A DNA stretch of 64,000 bases from Stenocarpella maydis (lineage: Eukaryota > Ascomycota > Sordariomycetes > Diaporthales > Diaporthaceae): NCBI GenBank assembly GCA_002270565.1, contig NQMI01000098.1:110552-174551 (forward strand), in the 5' to 3' direction. Under the pieces are notes generated by a model. That model did no database searches and was not told the origin of the DNA. It worked only from the letters and a program-made list of their open reading frames with translations. The position numbers and the translations under genes were made by a program. Shown here piece after piece: positions 23,124 through 35,099 of this stretch. How positions within the stretch are numbered: position 1 is the stretch's first letter; each line of letters begins with the position of its first letter.

Positions 23124-24420
23124 TTTGGGCCCGACGGGGAGACACAGTCAGCTAGAGATATTTCAAGAAAAGAGATGGCATCTATGACTGTTGTATTGAA
23201 ACTTGCTCGTTCACTCGTTCACAGACATGTATTCTTTGCCAGTGCTTCTTATAACTCACAAACTCAACTGCCAAAAGTGCCTGACTATATCCACACCGCA
23301 GTCAGAAGTCTATACGCATGCCCCAGCACCTCTCAGCCTCCCAGGCCCATCGACCTCCGGCTATTCACCTGCGCACACTACGAGTCAGCAAGGCCTGCGT
23401 GACGGTCCTAGTAACCTTTCTTGTCTCATTTACTCGGGATATTTGTCAAGGCCCCGCGGTGGAAGGCGAAGTAATGTGAAAGAGAGGCAGCTCCCAGGGT
23501 ACAGGCGGCGGTGTGTGGCTTCTGGGACGCAGTGCTTTGGGTGCTCGAGTCCTTCGAGGCCCCATCCACACACGCACAATCACGGCGAAGATGCTTGTGG
23601 CATAGAGGATCAGTATCTAAGCCCCCACACCACATCCTCCGTCAGAAAGTCGGAAGAGGAGAAGCTGGGCTGTCTGAGCTGGGAAGCGACCGGCGTCCAT
23701 GGGTTGTTCACCGTGTTACAGGAGTTTCGGGCTTGGCACCGGATCCTCTCGGCTCAATGTACCGAATATGCAGTAAGCGCCGCATACAGTAGCTGGTTGC
23801 ATGTGGTTACGGGGTACCTGCCATGGCATGGACCACAATTAACTCCACTTGGTGAGCATACTTCTGTAACTAAAATGCAATTCAAGGGGCGACAACATGC
23901 ACCATACCACTGGGATTAGTGCACTACGGTCCGATACCTATGTTTATGCCGGTCAGATAACTTCTTACTCATGCTTTGACTGCCTGGCCAAGTCCGCTGC
24001 AGTCCTGCTCGCTATGCACTGTGCCGATAAGCGCCATGTCTTGAGCCATAATAGTGACGGATTGTGTAGCCCGCCTGTGGGCTAAATACCTAGGCACAGT
24101 CTGGTCGTTATTCAGTCCACACATGCAGCTTGGATTGGCATGGATGCAGCGTCTTTCTTGTTTCGGTCGAAGTGCCGGATAACCAGCTCAATCCCTCAGG
24201 TGTGACATTGTCCAGAGCTTGCGTACCTAGGGTATGTTGTATTATCAGTACACACCCGACTCGTGATCCATCTCAAATCCTCCATTTCCGCTCACGTCTC
24301 CAAGTGCCTTTGGTAGCGCCCAGGCATCAGAAGACCTCTTTTCTTCCCCCGCAAGGCTTGAACCCAACCCATCTTGTGAAACACACCCTTATCTCTCTCA
24401 GATCATCATATACCTCCAAG
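23124..24420. promoter_or_regulatory. Divergent intergenic region between ammonia-lyase and SDR 1
   Basis: About 1.3 kb between two divergent cluster genes, so it should hold both promoters. A pyrimidine-rich tract lies just before the SDR start (about 24280-24420). Short ORFs within it show no family features. Confidence 0.45.
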
Positions 24421-25357
24421 ATGGCCGGCGACAAAACGAAGCTTACATGGTTGGTGACAGGATCAAGTAATGGAATCGGGCTTGCTCTTGTGAGGTACAT
24501 CTTGAGCACGGGGGACAATGTCATCGCGACGTCGCGAGATCCAGCAAAGACGCCCGACCTGGTCAAGGAGATCGAAGCACATCCGAATGGCCGATGGGTC
24601 GCACTGGACGTCTCTGGGCCCCAGGAAAAGATCGCGGGAGCCATTGAGGAGGCAGATGCGTTGTTCAAAGGGGGCATCACCGCCATTGTGAACAATGCCG
24701 CCTTCGGCGTGGTGGGGTCCATTGAGGATGTCCCCGAGCAGCTCGCCAAGGATGAACTCGAGACAAACCTATGGGGGACACTGCGTGTTTGCAAGGCCAT
24801 CATTCCCAAGATGCGCCAGAGGGGGGCCGGGACCATCGTTCAGATAAGCAGTGTTCTGGGACTGGCCGTCTGCCCCGCGCTCGGTATCTATTCAGCGTCC
24901 AAGTTTGCACTCGAAGGTGAGCCGCGTTACGTCTCTTCAAACTGCCGAGCACCTTGCTGATTTATCATCTCGAACAGCTGTCTCAGAGGCCATTGCATTC
25001 GAGACGTCTTCCTTTGGAATACGCACACTGATAGTGGATCTTGGTACATTCCGGACAAACTTCTTGGGGGCAGGTTCAATGGCCGTGGCTGAGCCTTCAG
25101 AACCGTACAAGGCGCCGCACATTGTCTCCTCTATAATCCAATCTGAGAAGGACAAGCATGGAAAGCAAAAAGGAGATCCAGGGAAGGCGGCGAAGGTCAT
25201 ACACGACGCCGTCAGCGGTAGCGATCCGAGCCTAGCCAAGGTCCTGAGATTACCCCTGGGGCCTGATGGGTGGGCTGGTGGGATTGCTCACATGGACCAA
25301 GTGCGGAGTGACTTTGAGGCCTGCAAAGAGGTTGCGCATAGCACGGACTTTGACTAA
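24421..25357 (+). CDS. Short-chain dehydrogenase/reductase 1
   Basis: Two exons (24421-24916, 24978-25357) encode 291 residues. The dinucleotide-binding motif TGSSNGIG lies near the N-terminus, with DVSG, the NNAAFG motif, the catalytic Ser in VQISSVLG and the YSASK catalytic pair. The SDR is of the classical type with a C-terminal extension, close in layout to fungal Ayr1-like/NADP-retinol-dehydrogenase-like oxidoreductases. The 61 bp intron splits the Gly/Ala codon after KFALE and joins to SEAIAFE, matching family alignments. Expected to oxidise or reduce an alcohol/ketone in the pathway; the substrate is unknown. The start ATG is followed by a basic, soluble N-terminus with no signal peptide. 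Confidence 0.9.
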
Positions 25358-26422
25358 CCAAACGCTTGAGGTTTTTTTTTTTTTTTCGTTCTTCAAGACT
25401 CGTGCTTACTTGATATAATACGAGATATGCGTGGCCGCTTCACTTAATCTGGCACATAGTGTACGTACTTTGTAGCTACATTACCGCCACCCTACATATG
25501 TAGGCAGGTTCTGGGGAGTGAAAATTGCCACTTGAATTTTATTGCCAGCGCTTGCACCATGAACGCAAGTGTCAGACCCCAGCTTGTCTCGCGTAATCAA
25601 ATGTTATCTATCGTGAACAGCCACAGGTTCCAGCGGGGCGGGTCGTGACCTCCAATGTTGGTAACCTTGGAGCCCTGGCAACCAGTTGAAAACTAGGGAG
25701 CATCCCCCCCCCCCACTCACCTCGCCAACCCAGGCAGTAACAGCAACCTCCTTGCTCCTTATCAAGTTCTCAGATAAACAATTTCAAAGGTACGTCTGCT
25801 CCTGACCAATGCAGCTTTAGGCCACTCCCTGCACATGACCCGCTGGGGCTGTAAGAACAAATTGGTGCCGCACCAATTGCAAGGTCGTGTCACAGTCGAC
25901 GATTGCAGCCGCAAATCACGTGGTTCGTGCAGCAGGTGATAGATCAGCTCGGGAGGCCATAGGAGGAAGTACTATGTCAGATTTGTGGCACCGGAAATAT
26001 GCACGTCGTTGCTTCGGCAGGATCCGGGGCAACTCCGCCAAGGTGGGAACAAAGACACGGACGGAATCAGCCGTGGGCTAGGACGTGTGTTACATCCATG
26101 ACGCACGAAGCACGCATGTCGTTGATCCGGTAGGATCAGAGGCAAGTATGGCAGTGTGGGACAAGGACGCAAAAATTACGAATTGATAGGCAGTAAATAC
26201 GCCCAGAAAGCCGTTGAAATGCAGCCGCATCTTTAGGCAACAATGGCCACACACTAAAGTATTGCATACACATGTGTCATTAATAATCCAGCTGTTCTGC
26301 CACATTCTAAAAAATCGAACACCTCGCGCCTGATAGGTATTTTAATAACCAGTCTAGTCTAGACTTGCTTTAAATCAAACTTTACTTCCATACTATCTCA
26401 TCCCAATCCAAAACACCCAAAT
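25358..26422. other. Intergenic region with a degenerate direct repeat
   Basis: About 1.06 kb. It contains a poly-T tract (25372-25386), a poly-C tract (25706-25715) and two degenerate copies, about 113 bp apart, of a segment starting gcacgtcgttg (26001) and gcatgtcgttg (26114). No gene is supported; the part next to 26423 should hold the promoter of SDR 2. Confidence 0.5.
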
Positions 26423-27503
26423 ATGTCTGTGTATGTTGTTACCGGGGTTTCGAGGGGAATCGGGGTGAGTCTACCTTATGCCCCCCTAGTCTCAACTATT
26501 GCATAATTGCATGTGCCTAATCCCCACCCCAGTTTGAGTTCCTCAAGCAGCTCTCTGAGGACCCCAACAACCTAGTCGTCGGTCTGGTCCGGGACAAGGC
26601 TGGGACCGAGAAGAAGGTTGCTGCAGAGCTGGGCGAGCGTCGCAATATCCACATCCTCCATGGAGACCTCACAAAGTATGCCACGCTGAAACAGGCCGCT
26701 GCCGATACTGCCAAGATTGTTGGCGACCGAGGCGTCGACTACCTGGTTGCCAGTGGAGCCTATGTGCCTTACTTTGACGGCTTTGGACCGATCGGCTCAC
26801 TGTAAGTCTACATGCGGAGTGGAATGGTTTTGCTACTGCTGTTCGGGGTGGTTGCAGTGGTGCTGACGCCATGTGTTCGCCAGGGCCGACAAGCCCGAGG
26901 AGATTGAGTCTACTGTAGCAGACTTGATGCAGACCAACGTTATTGGCAACATCCATCTCTTCAATCTGTTTCTCCCTCTTGTCCTCAAGGGCAAGGTCAA
27001 GAAGGTCATCGCCATCACGACAGGTCTGGCCGACATTGATTCGACCAATGAGGTTGGGGTTGACATTAGCGGTCTGTATGCTGCATCCAAGGCCGCTCTA
27101 AACGTCATTGTGGCCAAGTTCAACGTGCAATACAAGGAGGAGGGTGTGCTCTTTGTCGCTATCAGCCCGGGGGTGGTCGAGGTGGGCCAATATGATAACA
27201 GTATGTTCCCTTGCGAACCCTCGTTGAAGCTTTGATGAGCACAAATCTCAAGCTCGTTGAGATACCGGAGTATAAATGACTTGGGCATAATGCTAACGAT
27301 TATTATTTATAGTTACCCCGGAACAGCAACAAGGCCTGATGAAATTTATGGGCAAGGTCGCCACCTATGCGCCTGATTTTAAGGGTCCAATGAGCCCAGA
27401 GGAATCGGTCCGCCACGTTAGGGCAACATGGGAAAAGGCTAGCATTGAGGGTGGATTTGGTGGTGCGTTTGTCTCGCATCATGGAAATAAGAAATGGATG
27501 TAA
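26423..27503 (+). CDS. Short-chain dehydrogenase/reductase 2 (norsolorinic acid ketoreductase-like)
   Basis: Four exons: 26423-26464, 26533-26801, 26884-27200 and 27313-27503, totalling 819 nt (272 residues). All junctions are GT...AG and each restores the family sequence. The N-terminus MSVYVVTGVSRGIG is the Rossmann dinucleotide-binding motif, and the catalytic pair is LYAASK. Two usual positions differ: the NNAG motif is replaced by VASGAY, and the catalytic Ser region reads AITTGLAD with Thr. Both are seen in divergent members of this subfamily, so activity is likely but not certain. The layout is that of fungal ketoreductases near norsolorinic acid reductase. It is the second reductase on the plus strand in this cluster and may share regulation with SDR 1. 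Confidence 0.88.
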
Positions 27504-27781
27504 TCCAAAGCAGTAGCACATCACACCAGATATACTGCTTGATTTAGTTATTGCCAGAATGTGAAATTGCAAAACCGTGGTGTTGTATGGAATGTTGACT
27601 TGTATATCAGCCATAGTCATTACCTAAGATTGAAGTGTTCTAGGTATCAATCAAGCATCTACTTTTCTGGATTAACAACGGGTTTACACTACATAAGACT
27701 AAGTGATGGATTCATGAACTTATTTGTAGACGTCCTAGACGTACCAGACTGAACTAGTACACCAAGAATGGATTTTGCAAC

Positions 27782-28105
27782 GCAATGTTTAGGGGTGAAA
27801 TTAATTTTATTTGTTAGTATTTTTTTAAAACTGGACTAATTCATTACTAAGAATACGAAACTAAAATAAATAAATTTATTATTTGCTAATAATAATACTA
27901 TGCTGAGATATTAAAATTAAAACTCGATTTAATAAAATATTTTTTTTAATTTTTTTGATTCTCTTTTAATTTCCTAAATTTTCAATTATTTTATGTTTTT
28001 ATTTAATATTATAGTAATAATAAACTAGTGTCAGTATTTTAATAAAACTAATTTTAGTATTACTAATAAATACTAAGGGTACTAATTTCCAACCCTGGCA
28101 ATGTT
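27782..28105. mobile_element. hAT-like MITE with 8 bp target-site duplication
   Basis: A 308 bp, extremely AT-rich insert (27790-28097) is flanked by perfect direct repeats GCAATGTT at 27782-27789 and 28098-28105. The ends are imperfect inverted repeats: the left reads taggggtgaaatta and the reverse of the right cagggttggaaatta. An 8 bp duplication with CAGGG-type ends fits hAT-superfamily non-autonomous elements. There is no coding capacity. The AT richness fits heavy mutation by RIP or an AT-rich family. It lies about 280 bp downstream of SDR 2. Confidence 0.75.
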
Positions 28106-28417
28106 GACCCTGAGCCCTTCGAAAAAGCTACAAGCTAAACAAGCTGTTGTTTTCACCATCGCTAGGCTCAAAGGCAGAGAAAAGACGTTTGGATATTCCT
28201 TAGAGTGAGAACTAACCGTACAGCATCTATGAGACACAGGAATTGATAGAATGTATTTGTTAGGAAATTGAAAAAGCCCATCAACGGGTTGACCCTGTAC
28301 TGGAGCTTGGTTCTAAGAATGAACTTTACAAAATAGGAAAGTGTCTAACAGGTGAATAAGTGAACATAATACATGTGCCAAGAAAGAAAACACTTATAGA
28401 GAGATGCGACCCTGCTA
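28106..28417. other. 3' region between the MITE and the BBE-like gene
   Basis: About 310 bp of ordinary intergenic sequence carrying the presumed 3' end of the minus-strand oxidase. No feature is recognised. Confidence 0.5.
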
Positions 28418-30244
28418 CTATGCCGGTCCAGAGACGATGGGGCTGTGGAAGCGGAAACGGTTCTCTGGATCGTACGTCGCCTTAAGCGAGCGTAGCCGGT
28501 CCAGGCGCCATGGCTCGTATCCATAGATAGATTCGAGTGTCTCATAGTCGTGACCGGCAACGTAATTCACGTACGTCTTTGGCTTTCGACCGGGCTGGCC
28601 ACCGTTCCAGATGTCCCTTACCTCTCCGACCCATGTCTCTGCCGCTTCAAGCAAGCCAGATCCTTCCGGGACTGCCATGGCGAAGAACCTGAGGGATCAC
28701 AAGGTTAGTCTACCTAATCGAGTACCGACATAGACAAAATAGTTCTTTGTTTTCCCATTGCATAGAAGGGTCTCAACACTCACATTACATGGTTTTCCTC
28801 GCGGTGGGGGAACGCGGTTGAGTCGGATGGGACAGCCTGGTACCCAGCAGTCGAGTAGCCTTCGTGCCAAGCATAAGCGGTGGCTCCAAGCTCAGGATAT
28901 TGAGCAACCTTGGCGACGAAATAGTCGTAGAGCGCACGTTCCGCAGTGACGTTATACTCGATTAACAAGGCACTGGACAGCGCATAGGCACCGGGGGGAC
29001 ACACGCTGCTGACGATATCGGACACCTCGGGGTATGAAGCGTCAAAGACCTCCTCTGCGACAGCGCTGATGGCGTTGAAGGGTTCCAGCAGCTTTTCTGC
29101 CTCATCAGCGGGGCCGGCATAATAGAAGCCCCAGTCCAGCACCGCCTAGTGATTGTTAGTATTTACCGCGGGAGTAGGGGTAAAGGGCTGACTGACCTCT
29201 GTTGTGCTGACCGACGTATTCATCAACATGGACCCGAAGTTGACACCCATCTTGGGTGGTGTAGTGCCGTTGTAGCTTCTGTGAAACTTGTTGAGCTCTT
29301 GGAAAACAGTCTCCAGCTTATCCTGTGTCCATATGTAGCGATGGTAGTGCCATGTGTCGATCTCTCTGGGGTAGATCTTCTTGACGACACTAGTGACACG
29401 GCGAAGTTGTGGCCAGCTCCCTTGAGAGCCCAGAGAAGATCCGCATGGCTCGTCTCATTGACACCGATCTCAGTGCCATTTGCTAGGACGACATTATAGT
29501 GCAGGATGTCATCCCCGACCAAGCCGTAGAGTCCGCTGTAGCGGCCGTAGCCACCACCCGGGGCTGGACCCAGTACGCCTACACACGATGAAGATCCAGT
29601 TGCTAGAAAATCCAGATTAGCAACGAAGCATCTCGGCCAAGACGGAGGGAGCCCTTACTCGCAACATAGCCGGCATCCCAAAGCTTTAGCACGATGTCGC
29701 CAGCATATGCTCCGGCTTGAAGTATAGCAGTATCCTCATCCGGCTGAATAGTAAGGCCTGTGAGCTGGACCACGTTGATCTCGATACCCGAGAAGGCTGA
29801 CAGAGACGTCGTTATTCCGTGACCCCGGTTCCTCACCAGGAAGTCAAAGTCATTATCATTACAGTACGTGACCTATATTACCATACCCGGAGTCAGCACG
29901 TTCACATGCATGTCCGATTTTCCAAAAACATTGCACATAGGCTAGGTACTCACAATCTTGGCTATATCTGACTCATTTGCGGGTTCCACGACAACCTGAA
30001 CATCAGGACGTGCCAATGTGTCGTATCTCTCAGTCGCTTCGGCCCATCTAGGGTCATCCGGCCCAAATATCAGCGAGCCAGCGGAAAGCTGGGCTCCCAG
30101 CTCAGCCGCGACTGTGGTTGCAGATATAGTAGCCCGCGAGAACACTTTTCCCTGGAAATAATGAGGTATGATCGGAGAGCCGACCACGATGGTCGATAGG
30201 AGTGTGAGGCCGCAGGCCACCGAAAGATAGTTAGGAAGTATCAT
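28418..30244 (-). pseudogene. Secreted BBE-like FAD-linked oxidoreductase with one frameshift
   Basis: Five exons at 30244-29954, 29872-29659, 29602-29197, 29145-28784 and 28688-28418. They describe about 514 residues of a berberine-bridge-enzyme-like flavoprotein: a signal peptide (hydrophobic core ending near VVGSP), the FAD-binding segment VRNRGHG with the His that usually carries covalent [25 protein letters not shown], and the BBE C-terminal motif ending YDPENRFRF. In exon 3 the frame breaks after GHNFAV (about 29392-29399). One base appears missing, because the frame resumes one base out of phase with VVKKIYP and continues to a clean splice site. Without a correction the product loses about half the protein. 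The enzyme class oxidises alcohols, amines or forms C-C/C-O bonds in natural products. A sequencing error is possible. Confidence 0.85.
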
Positions 30245-31478
30245 TGTTGTTTTCCTTCAATTCTGACTACAGGAATGGTGCTGTAACGTCCGACGAACTG
30301 CCCTTGGTCTTCCGACACGACGAGCACCGCGGTCCATTTTATGGCCTTCGTTCTCGAGACTCTCGACTAGGTCCTTCCCATAGGCTTCAATCCTATCCCG
30401 CTCAGCCCGTCAGAAACAGGTCACACATAGCGCCGGCGATAGTTCCATCCGTGCCCAGTCCCAGCTTGAGTCGGAATAGGGGTCTCACGAGAAGAGTTCG
30501 TGGCGATGGGCTCAAATCCTGCACTAAGAGTATCAAATGCGCCACTCATGGGGCTGAATCCTCTCCACCTAGTAGGAACGGGACTTTTGCTCATTTGCCC
30601 GGATCCTCTCTCCGGCACAGCCGATAGATGGTCGTGGTTGTTGGCTCTCAGCCGCAACACCAGTATCACGTGGGAAAAGCCTTGTTATTGACACATGGGG
30701 TGTCTGATGATCACCCCTGAAACTGATAAGGCTGTAAAATCCTTACAGCTCGTGACAGGCAGGGCAACATGTCTCATGCTTATGGACAAGGCGGCTGTAG
30801 CCTGGCAGAGCGTGAGCCTTGCCGATTGTTCAAACCATTCTTCTAAATTTGGTCCTTTCACTCGCTGCATGTGGGTCCTTCCGAGGAATCTTATTCTGCC
30901 ACTTTCCTGACAACCGCGGAATATTCCGATAACGGGGTTGAGGTCCGAATGACTGGTCACATTCTTTAGCGACGGAACGGACGTTGAAGCGGCATGTGGG
31001 ATGCAAAATGGAGACGACACCACACTACTGGCTTTGTAGCCAGCAATCAGATCCTGCTAGATGAGATTGGTGTCATGAAACGTGGATACCTTGAAAGGCC
31101 AAGATCGTAAACAAGCCATCTCCGTTGGAAGGCTCTTCAGGCAACAATGGTGCACAGATATCAGCCTGCGGCGCAGCGCCCCGCCGCCCCACGCGAGGTA
31201 TGTAGACGACGCCCTTCTATCTCGTAATGGGTGGTTAGATGACAATGAGGACAACCGCCACCACGTGCTGCGGCTGGTAGGGGGTGATGAGAGGGTTTTC
31301 TGGGCCCGAGCAGCGCCAAGATGCCTTCCAAAGGTTCCGTGCTCGTCTGGATTGATCCCATCATGCAGGATAGTGTCGGCTACCCGGAATTGGCAACTTT
31401 ATAAATATAATGTCTTCGTCGTACCCCTAGTACACAGGATCCGTCTTACGATCCAGTAATACTGCCACCTGATGATCG
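30245..31478. promoter_or_regulatory. Divergent intergenic region between BBE-like oxidase and regulator
   Basis: About 1.2 kb shared by two divergent genes. A TATA-like stretch, tttataaatataa (31398-31410), lies about 70-80 bp before the regulator start. No other element is assigned. Confidence 0.45.
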
Positions 31479-33283
31479 ATGCAGGAAGCACGCCAGATGA
31501 CAAGGGCTCGCTCCGGCTGTGCCACATGCAAAGGTAAGTTGAGGCCAGAACCAGGGGAAGAGCAAGAGAACCAAGACAACCCCTTTGGAAAGAAAAGACG
31601 GGACACCATGCATAGAAACCCCTGCTGATACCTCAACGGATCAGCGTGTGCGATCAAATGCGACCGCGCCAGGCCGACATGTACCAATTGTTCCCGATCC
31701 AAACGGAAATGCCAGTGGCATCAAGGCCTCAGGCTGTTCTGGCCACGTGCGAACGATTCTCGACGCATCGTCGTGGCCAAGTCACACCTGTCACGCCCGC
31801 CATGTCCGTCCGACCGCCATGGGGGCCAAATCTCCGATGCACGCTTTATCCACATGACGCATTGGGATATCGAGCTGCACTACAACCTGACAGGCTCGGT
31901 CCCGTCGGCGCGCCACCTATCTTCGCTAGAAGTCCCGGTTCTCAGGAACCCATCCAGCCCGGAGAAGCTTGACCTGAACCTATTTGAGTACTGTATGAAA
32001 ATCAACAAAGAGACAAGAAAAAAACCCCACAGCCGCACGACCGCACATCGAGCTTACACACAACAAGGAGGAGCTGCTGACAGGTTTATGTACCCTACGT
32101 GTAGTTTGCTGCATAGCTTCGTCGTCCCTCGCGACCTTTGGCCACGATGCCACAGCCCTGGGGAACATCCTATTGCGGCTTGCCCTGGACGGTGGGGGGA
32201 CGGCCTCCGCTGCGGCCGTGTTCCAGGCGCTTCTGGCGTTTTCTTCTGTACATCGCCACGGTCTAGAGCCACATGCCATCGAGCTGAAGGCTACTGCGCC
32301 GAGGAGTTTAGTCCAAAGGTCTGCAGCGTCAAGCCTTTGCGAACAACTTAAAGAAGCAGTCCAGCACGTTGCCAGCGGCATGCTGCTCTGCGCGTTTGAG
32401 ACGCACCACCTGGCTTGCCATTCCAACGAGTGGGCGAGCCACCTCGGCGGCGTCAAGACCGTTATCAACGCCTTCTCTGCGAGTAAACTGATTCAGCTCC
32501 ACCCTGATGTTGCCGTCTTGCTAGACTGGGTGTACTACCACGATGTTCTCGCTCGCTTTTCATTCATGCACTGGCAGAGAGGGGGCGTGCCGGAAATCCT
32601 TTTGACTTCAACAATCCTCTCCTCCCAGGTTCGTGCATGTCAAACTTCTGGCTAGATGAACATGGGTATGAAGCGTGCATCTGACATTGAGCATCCACAG
32701 ATATCTGATCCGCCGGCGCCTCCCTTGTCCATGCTCAATCTGTTATCTCAAATCTGCGACACAATGTCTAGCGGTGCGTTCCAGCTGGGAACTGGTGACA
32801 GCAAGGATGATTACAAGGGTTTCCTCACAGTGATGGATTGGAGGATAAAGAGCGTGCCGATACCAGATATCATAGGTGATGACGACCCATCGTATGAGGA
32901 GAAGTTGACGATGCGACTCTACCAGCTTGCGCTGTTGCTGTATCTGCATAGAGGTCCCGGAGCCCTACTCGACCAGCCCGTCAAGAAACAAAGAATCAAT
33001 CACAAGAGCATTCGATATCCTCCGCCGATTGACTTCCTGCAGACAGCAGTTTCCCATTCTCATCATTGGCTTTGAGGCGCGGACAGATGAGCAGCGGGTC
33101 GCAGTCCTAGATATCATCTCCAGGACGGAGAAGATGAGCTCGTCGCGATCATTCAGTTACTGTAAGAGACTATTGCACGCGGTCTGGGCCCAGGATGACC
33201 TCGGAGATTGGGTTAGCATTAGCTATTGGTACAAGATGAACTTGTTGATAAGTCACTGTGCAACTGTGCCTATTTTTACATAA
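31479..33283 (+). CDS. Zn2Cys6 (GAL4-type) transcription factor, likely cluster regulator
   Basis: Exon 1 (31479-31533) encodes the start of the zinc cluster (RARSGCATCK); a 111 bp intron (31534-31644) splits the domain, and exon 2 continues CAIKCDRARPTC, TNC and SRSKRKC. Together they give C-x2-C-x6-C-x6-C-x2-C-x6-C, the full binuclear cluster. The middle, ALLAFSSVHRHGLEP, and the C-terminal block FEARTDEQRVAVLD through VWAQDD match fungal-specific transcription factor regions. Further introns are placed at 31993-32083 and 32629-32700. Near 32954-32993 the frame must change; either a 40 bp intron with a weak donor (gtcccg) or a frameshift is present. An upstream in-frame ATG (31479) and a second at 31497 are both possible starts. 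It lies centrally in the cluster and probably activates it. Confidence 0.85.
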
Positions 33284-33700
33284 TTTGGACCAGAGACAAT
33301 TCCATAATTGATTATTTGGTCCTCTGCATGGGTGTATGATCATTTTGTTCCTGATATGCCACTCGCCTTATATCTCTTATCTTCTTTGCACTATTTTCAT
33401 TATAATTATTATTTAATACATATACACATACATACGTTATAGAAAAGATTGTTAACAATGAAGATATTAGGAAATCAGGAAGAAACTTAATAGTCCAAAC
33501 AGCGAATATGCCGTGCTGGCGCGAGCGTGAGGGGAGGTTTTTTTCTGTCCGCAGGGGAAAGCAACAGGTGGTCTGTGCATCCTGCTGATCATGTATATAT
33601 TTAGATGGCTGACCACCCGTAATTCCCTCCCTGAGCTAGACCAGGAATTCCATGCACTCAAACCACCCTTTCAGTTTGAAACCACCCGTCACCCAATAGC
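33284..33700. promoter_or_regulatory. Intergenic region upstream of the FAD monooxygenase
   Basis: About 415 bp. An AT-rich section lies at 33370-33440, and a TATA-like tatatattta at 33594-33603 is about 100 bp before the start of the next gene. Confidence 0.4.
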
Positions 33701-35099
33701 ATGGAACATCAGTCCCATACACGGCCAGTGTTTAATGTCCTAGTTGTGGGCTGCGGCCTTGGCGGACTGGCTTCCGCACTGGCTCTTGCCCAAGCTGGAC
33801 ATCATGTGGCCGTATTTGAGCGCAGTGTTGAACTACAAGAGGTGATTTGATGCTTTCCCGTGAAAAGAAATTATTCTTGCATGTCTAACATATGTTGCAC
33901 AGATAGGGGCCGGGATACAATTATCCCCAAATGCTACGCGCCTGCTTCGGCGCTGGGGCGTCCTGGAGGAGGTTCTCAAGTATGCTGACCGACCGCAGGT
34001 CGGGACTGTACGCTCTTACAGAGGGAATTTCCTCTCACCGTCCCCACCAGTATCTGATCCGCAGCTGGTCTCTGACCAGTCCCCCTACATCGTGATTCAT
34101 CGTGCCGATCTCTTGAGGGCTTTGCTGTCAGGATCGAAGAAGCACAAGGTCGAGATCAGACTGGGCAGTGAAGTCGAGGAAATTGATTTCAACAAACCAT
34201 CTCTCCGTCTATCCGCCGGCGAGGTCCACGAGGCGGATTTGATTCTAGGTGCTGATGGGGAGAGGTCCCGCTGTAGGAGTCGCCTCTTGGGCCATGCAGA
34301 CCCTCCTTACAGTCCCGGAGACGTTGTTTACCGGGTTGCCGTCCCTCTCAAGGACATTAATGAGAGCCACCGAGCCTGGGAAGTAAAAAAGGTATCCAGC
34401 GTCCATTTCTGGGCGGGACCAGGCGGGCATGTGGTCTCGTATCTCATTCAGCACGACATGCTCAACATGGTCCTGATATACGCCGAGGGTGCAGGTGGCG
34501 AGACCATGTACGGGCCGCAACGTGCAGACCTGGATGAATTTAGGAGCAAGATCTCTGGCTGGGATCCAATGCTTCATGAGCTTATCAGCATGGAGGGTTC
34601 TGTCTGCACCAAGTGGAATTTGTTCCAGATCCACGAGTTGAGCCAATGGCGCCATGAAAAAGGGCGATTCCTATTGATTGGCGATGCCGCCCACGCGATA
34701 TTGCCGTGTCTGTGAGTGCAACTTTCCATTTTATTATCTTCTGAGGAAAACGCTAACATTTTTGCCAGAGCCCAGGGTGCCGCACAGGCTTTCGAGGATG
34801 CGGGGGTGCTTGGGGCAATTTTCAGCCAGCCAGTGGGACGTGGCCAAATCCCGGATGCCCTTAGGGTGTTTGAGGAGGTTCGCAGGCCGCGGGCGTCGGA
34901 TGTGAGGCATCGCACATTGTTTCAGAAGGCTGATTTTGCTCTTCCCGATGGTCCAGAGCAGGAGAAACGTGACGCTAAATTCCGTGCGGGTGCGGACGTT
35001 GAGCTGTTCAAATGGCTCTGGGATTACGATGCTGCAGAGAGTGGACGATTGGCGTGGGAAAATTTTACCAAGGGCCATGAAAACGGAGTCAAGGCTTAG
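33701..35099 (+). CDS. Group A FAD-dependent monooxygenase (salicylate hydroxylase-like)
   Basis: Three exons (33701-33841, 33903-34711, 34769-35099) sum to 1,281 nt (426 residues). The N-terminal FAD motif is GCGLGG, the dual FAD/NADPH DG motif is GADGERSR, and the GD motif is IGDAAHA followed by AQGAAQAFEDA, which is restored by splicing intron 2. This is the layout of single-component aromatic hydroxylases such as salicylate or 4-hydroxybenzoate 1-hydroxylase. Some family members hydroxylate a benzoate with loss of CO2 to give a hydroquinone. Together with a UbiA prenyltransferase and an aromatic ammonia-lyase in the same array this suggests action on a (prenylated) hydroxybenzoate, but this is inference. 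There is no membrane anchor or signal peptide. The gene appears intact. Confidence 0.92.
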
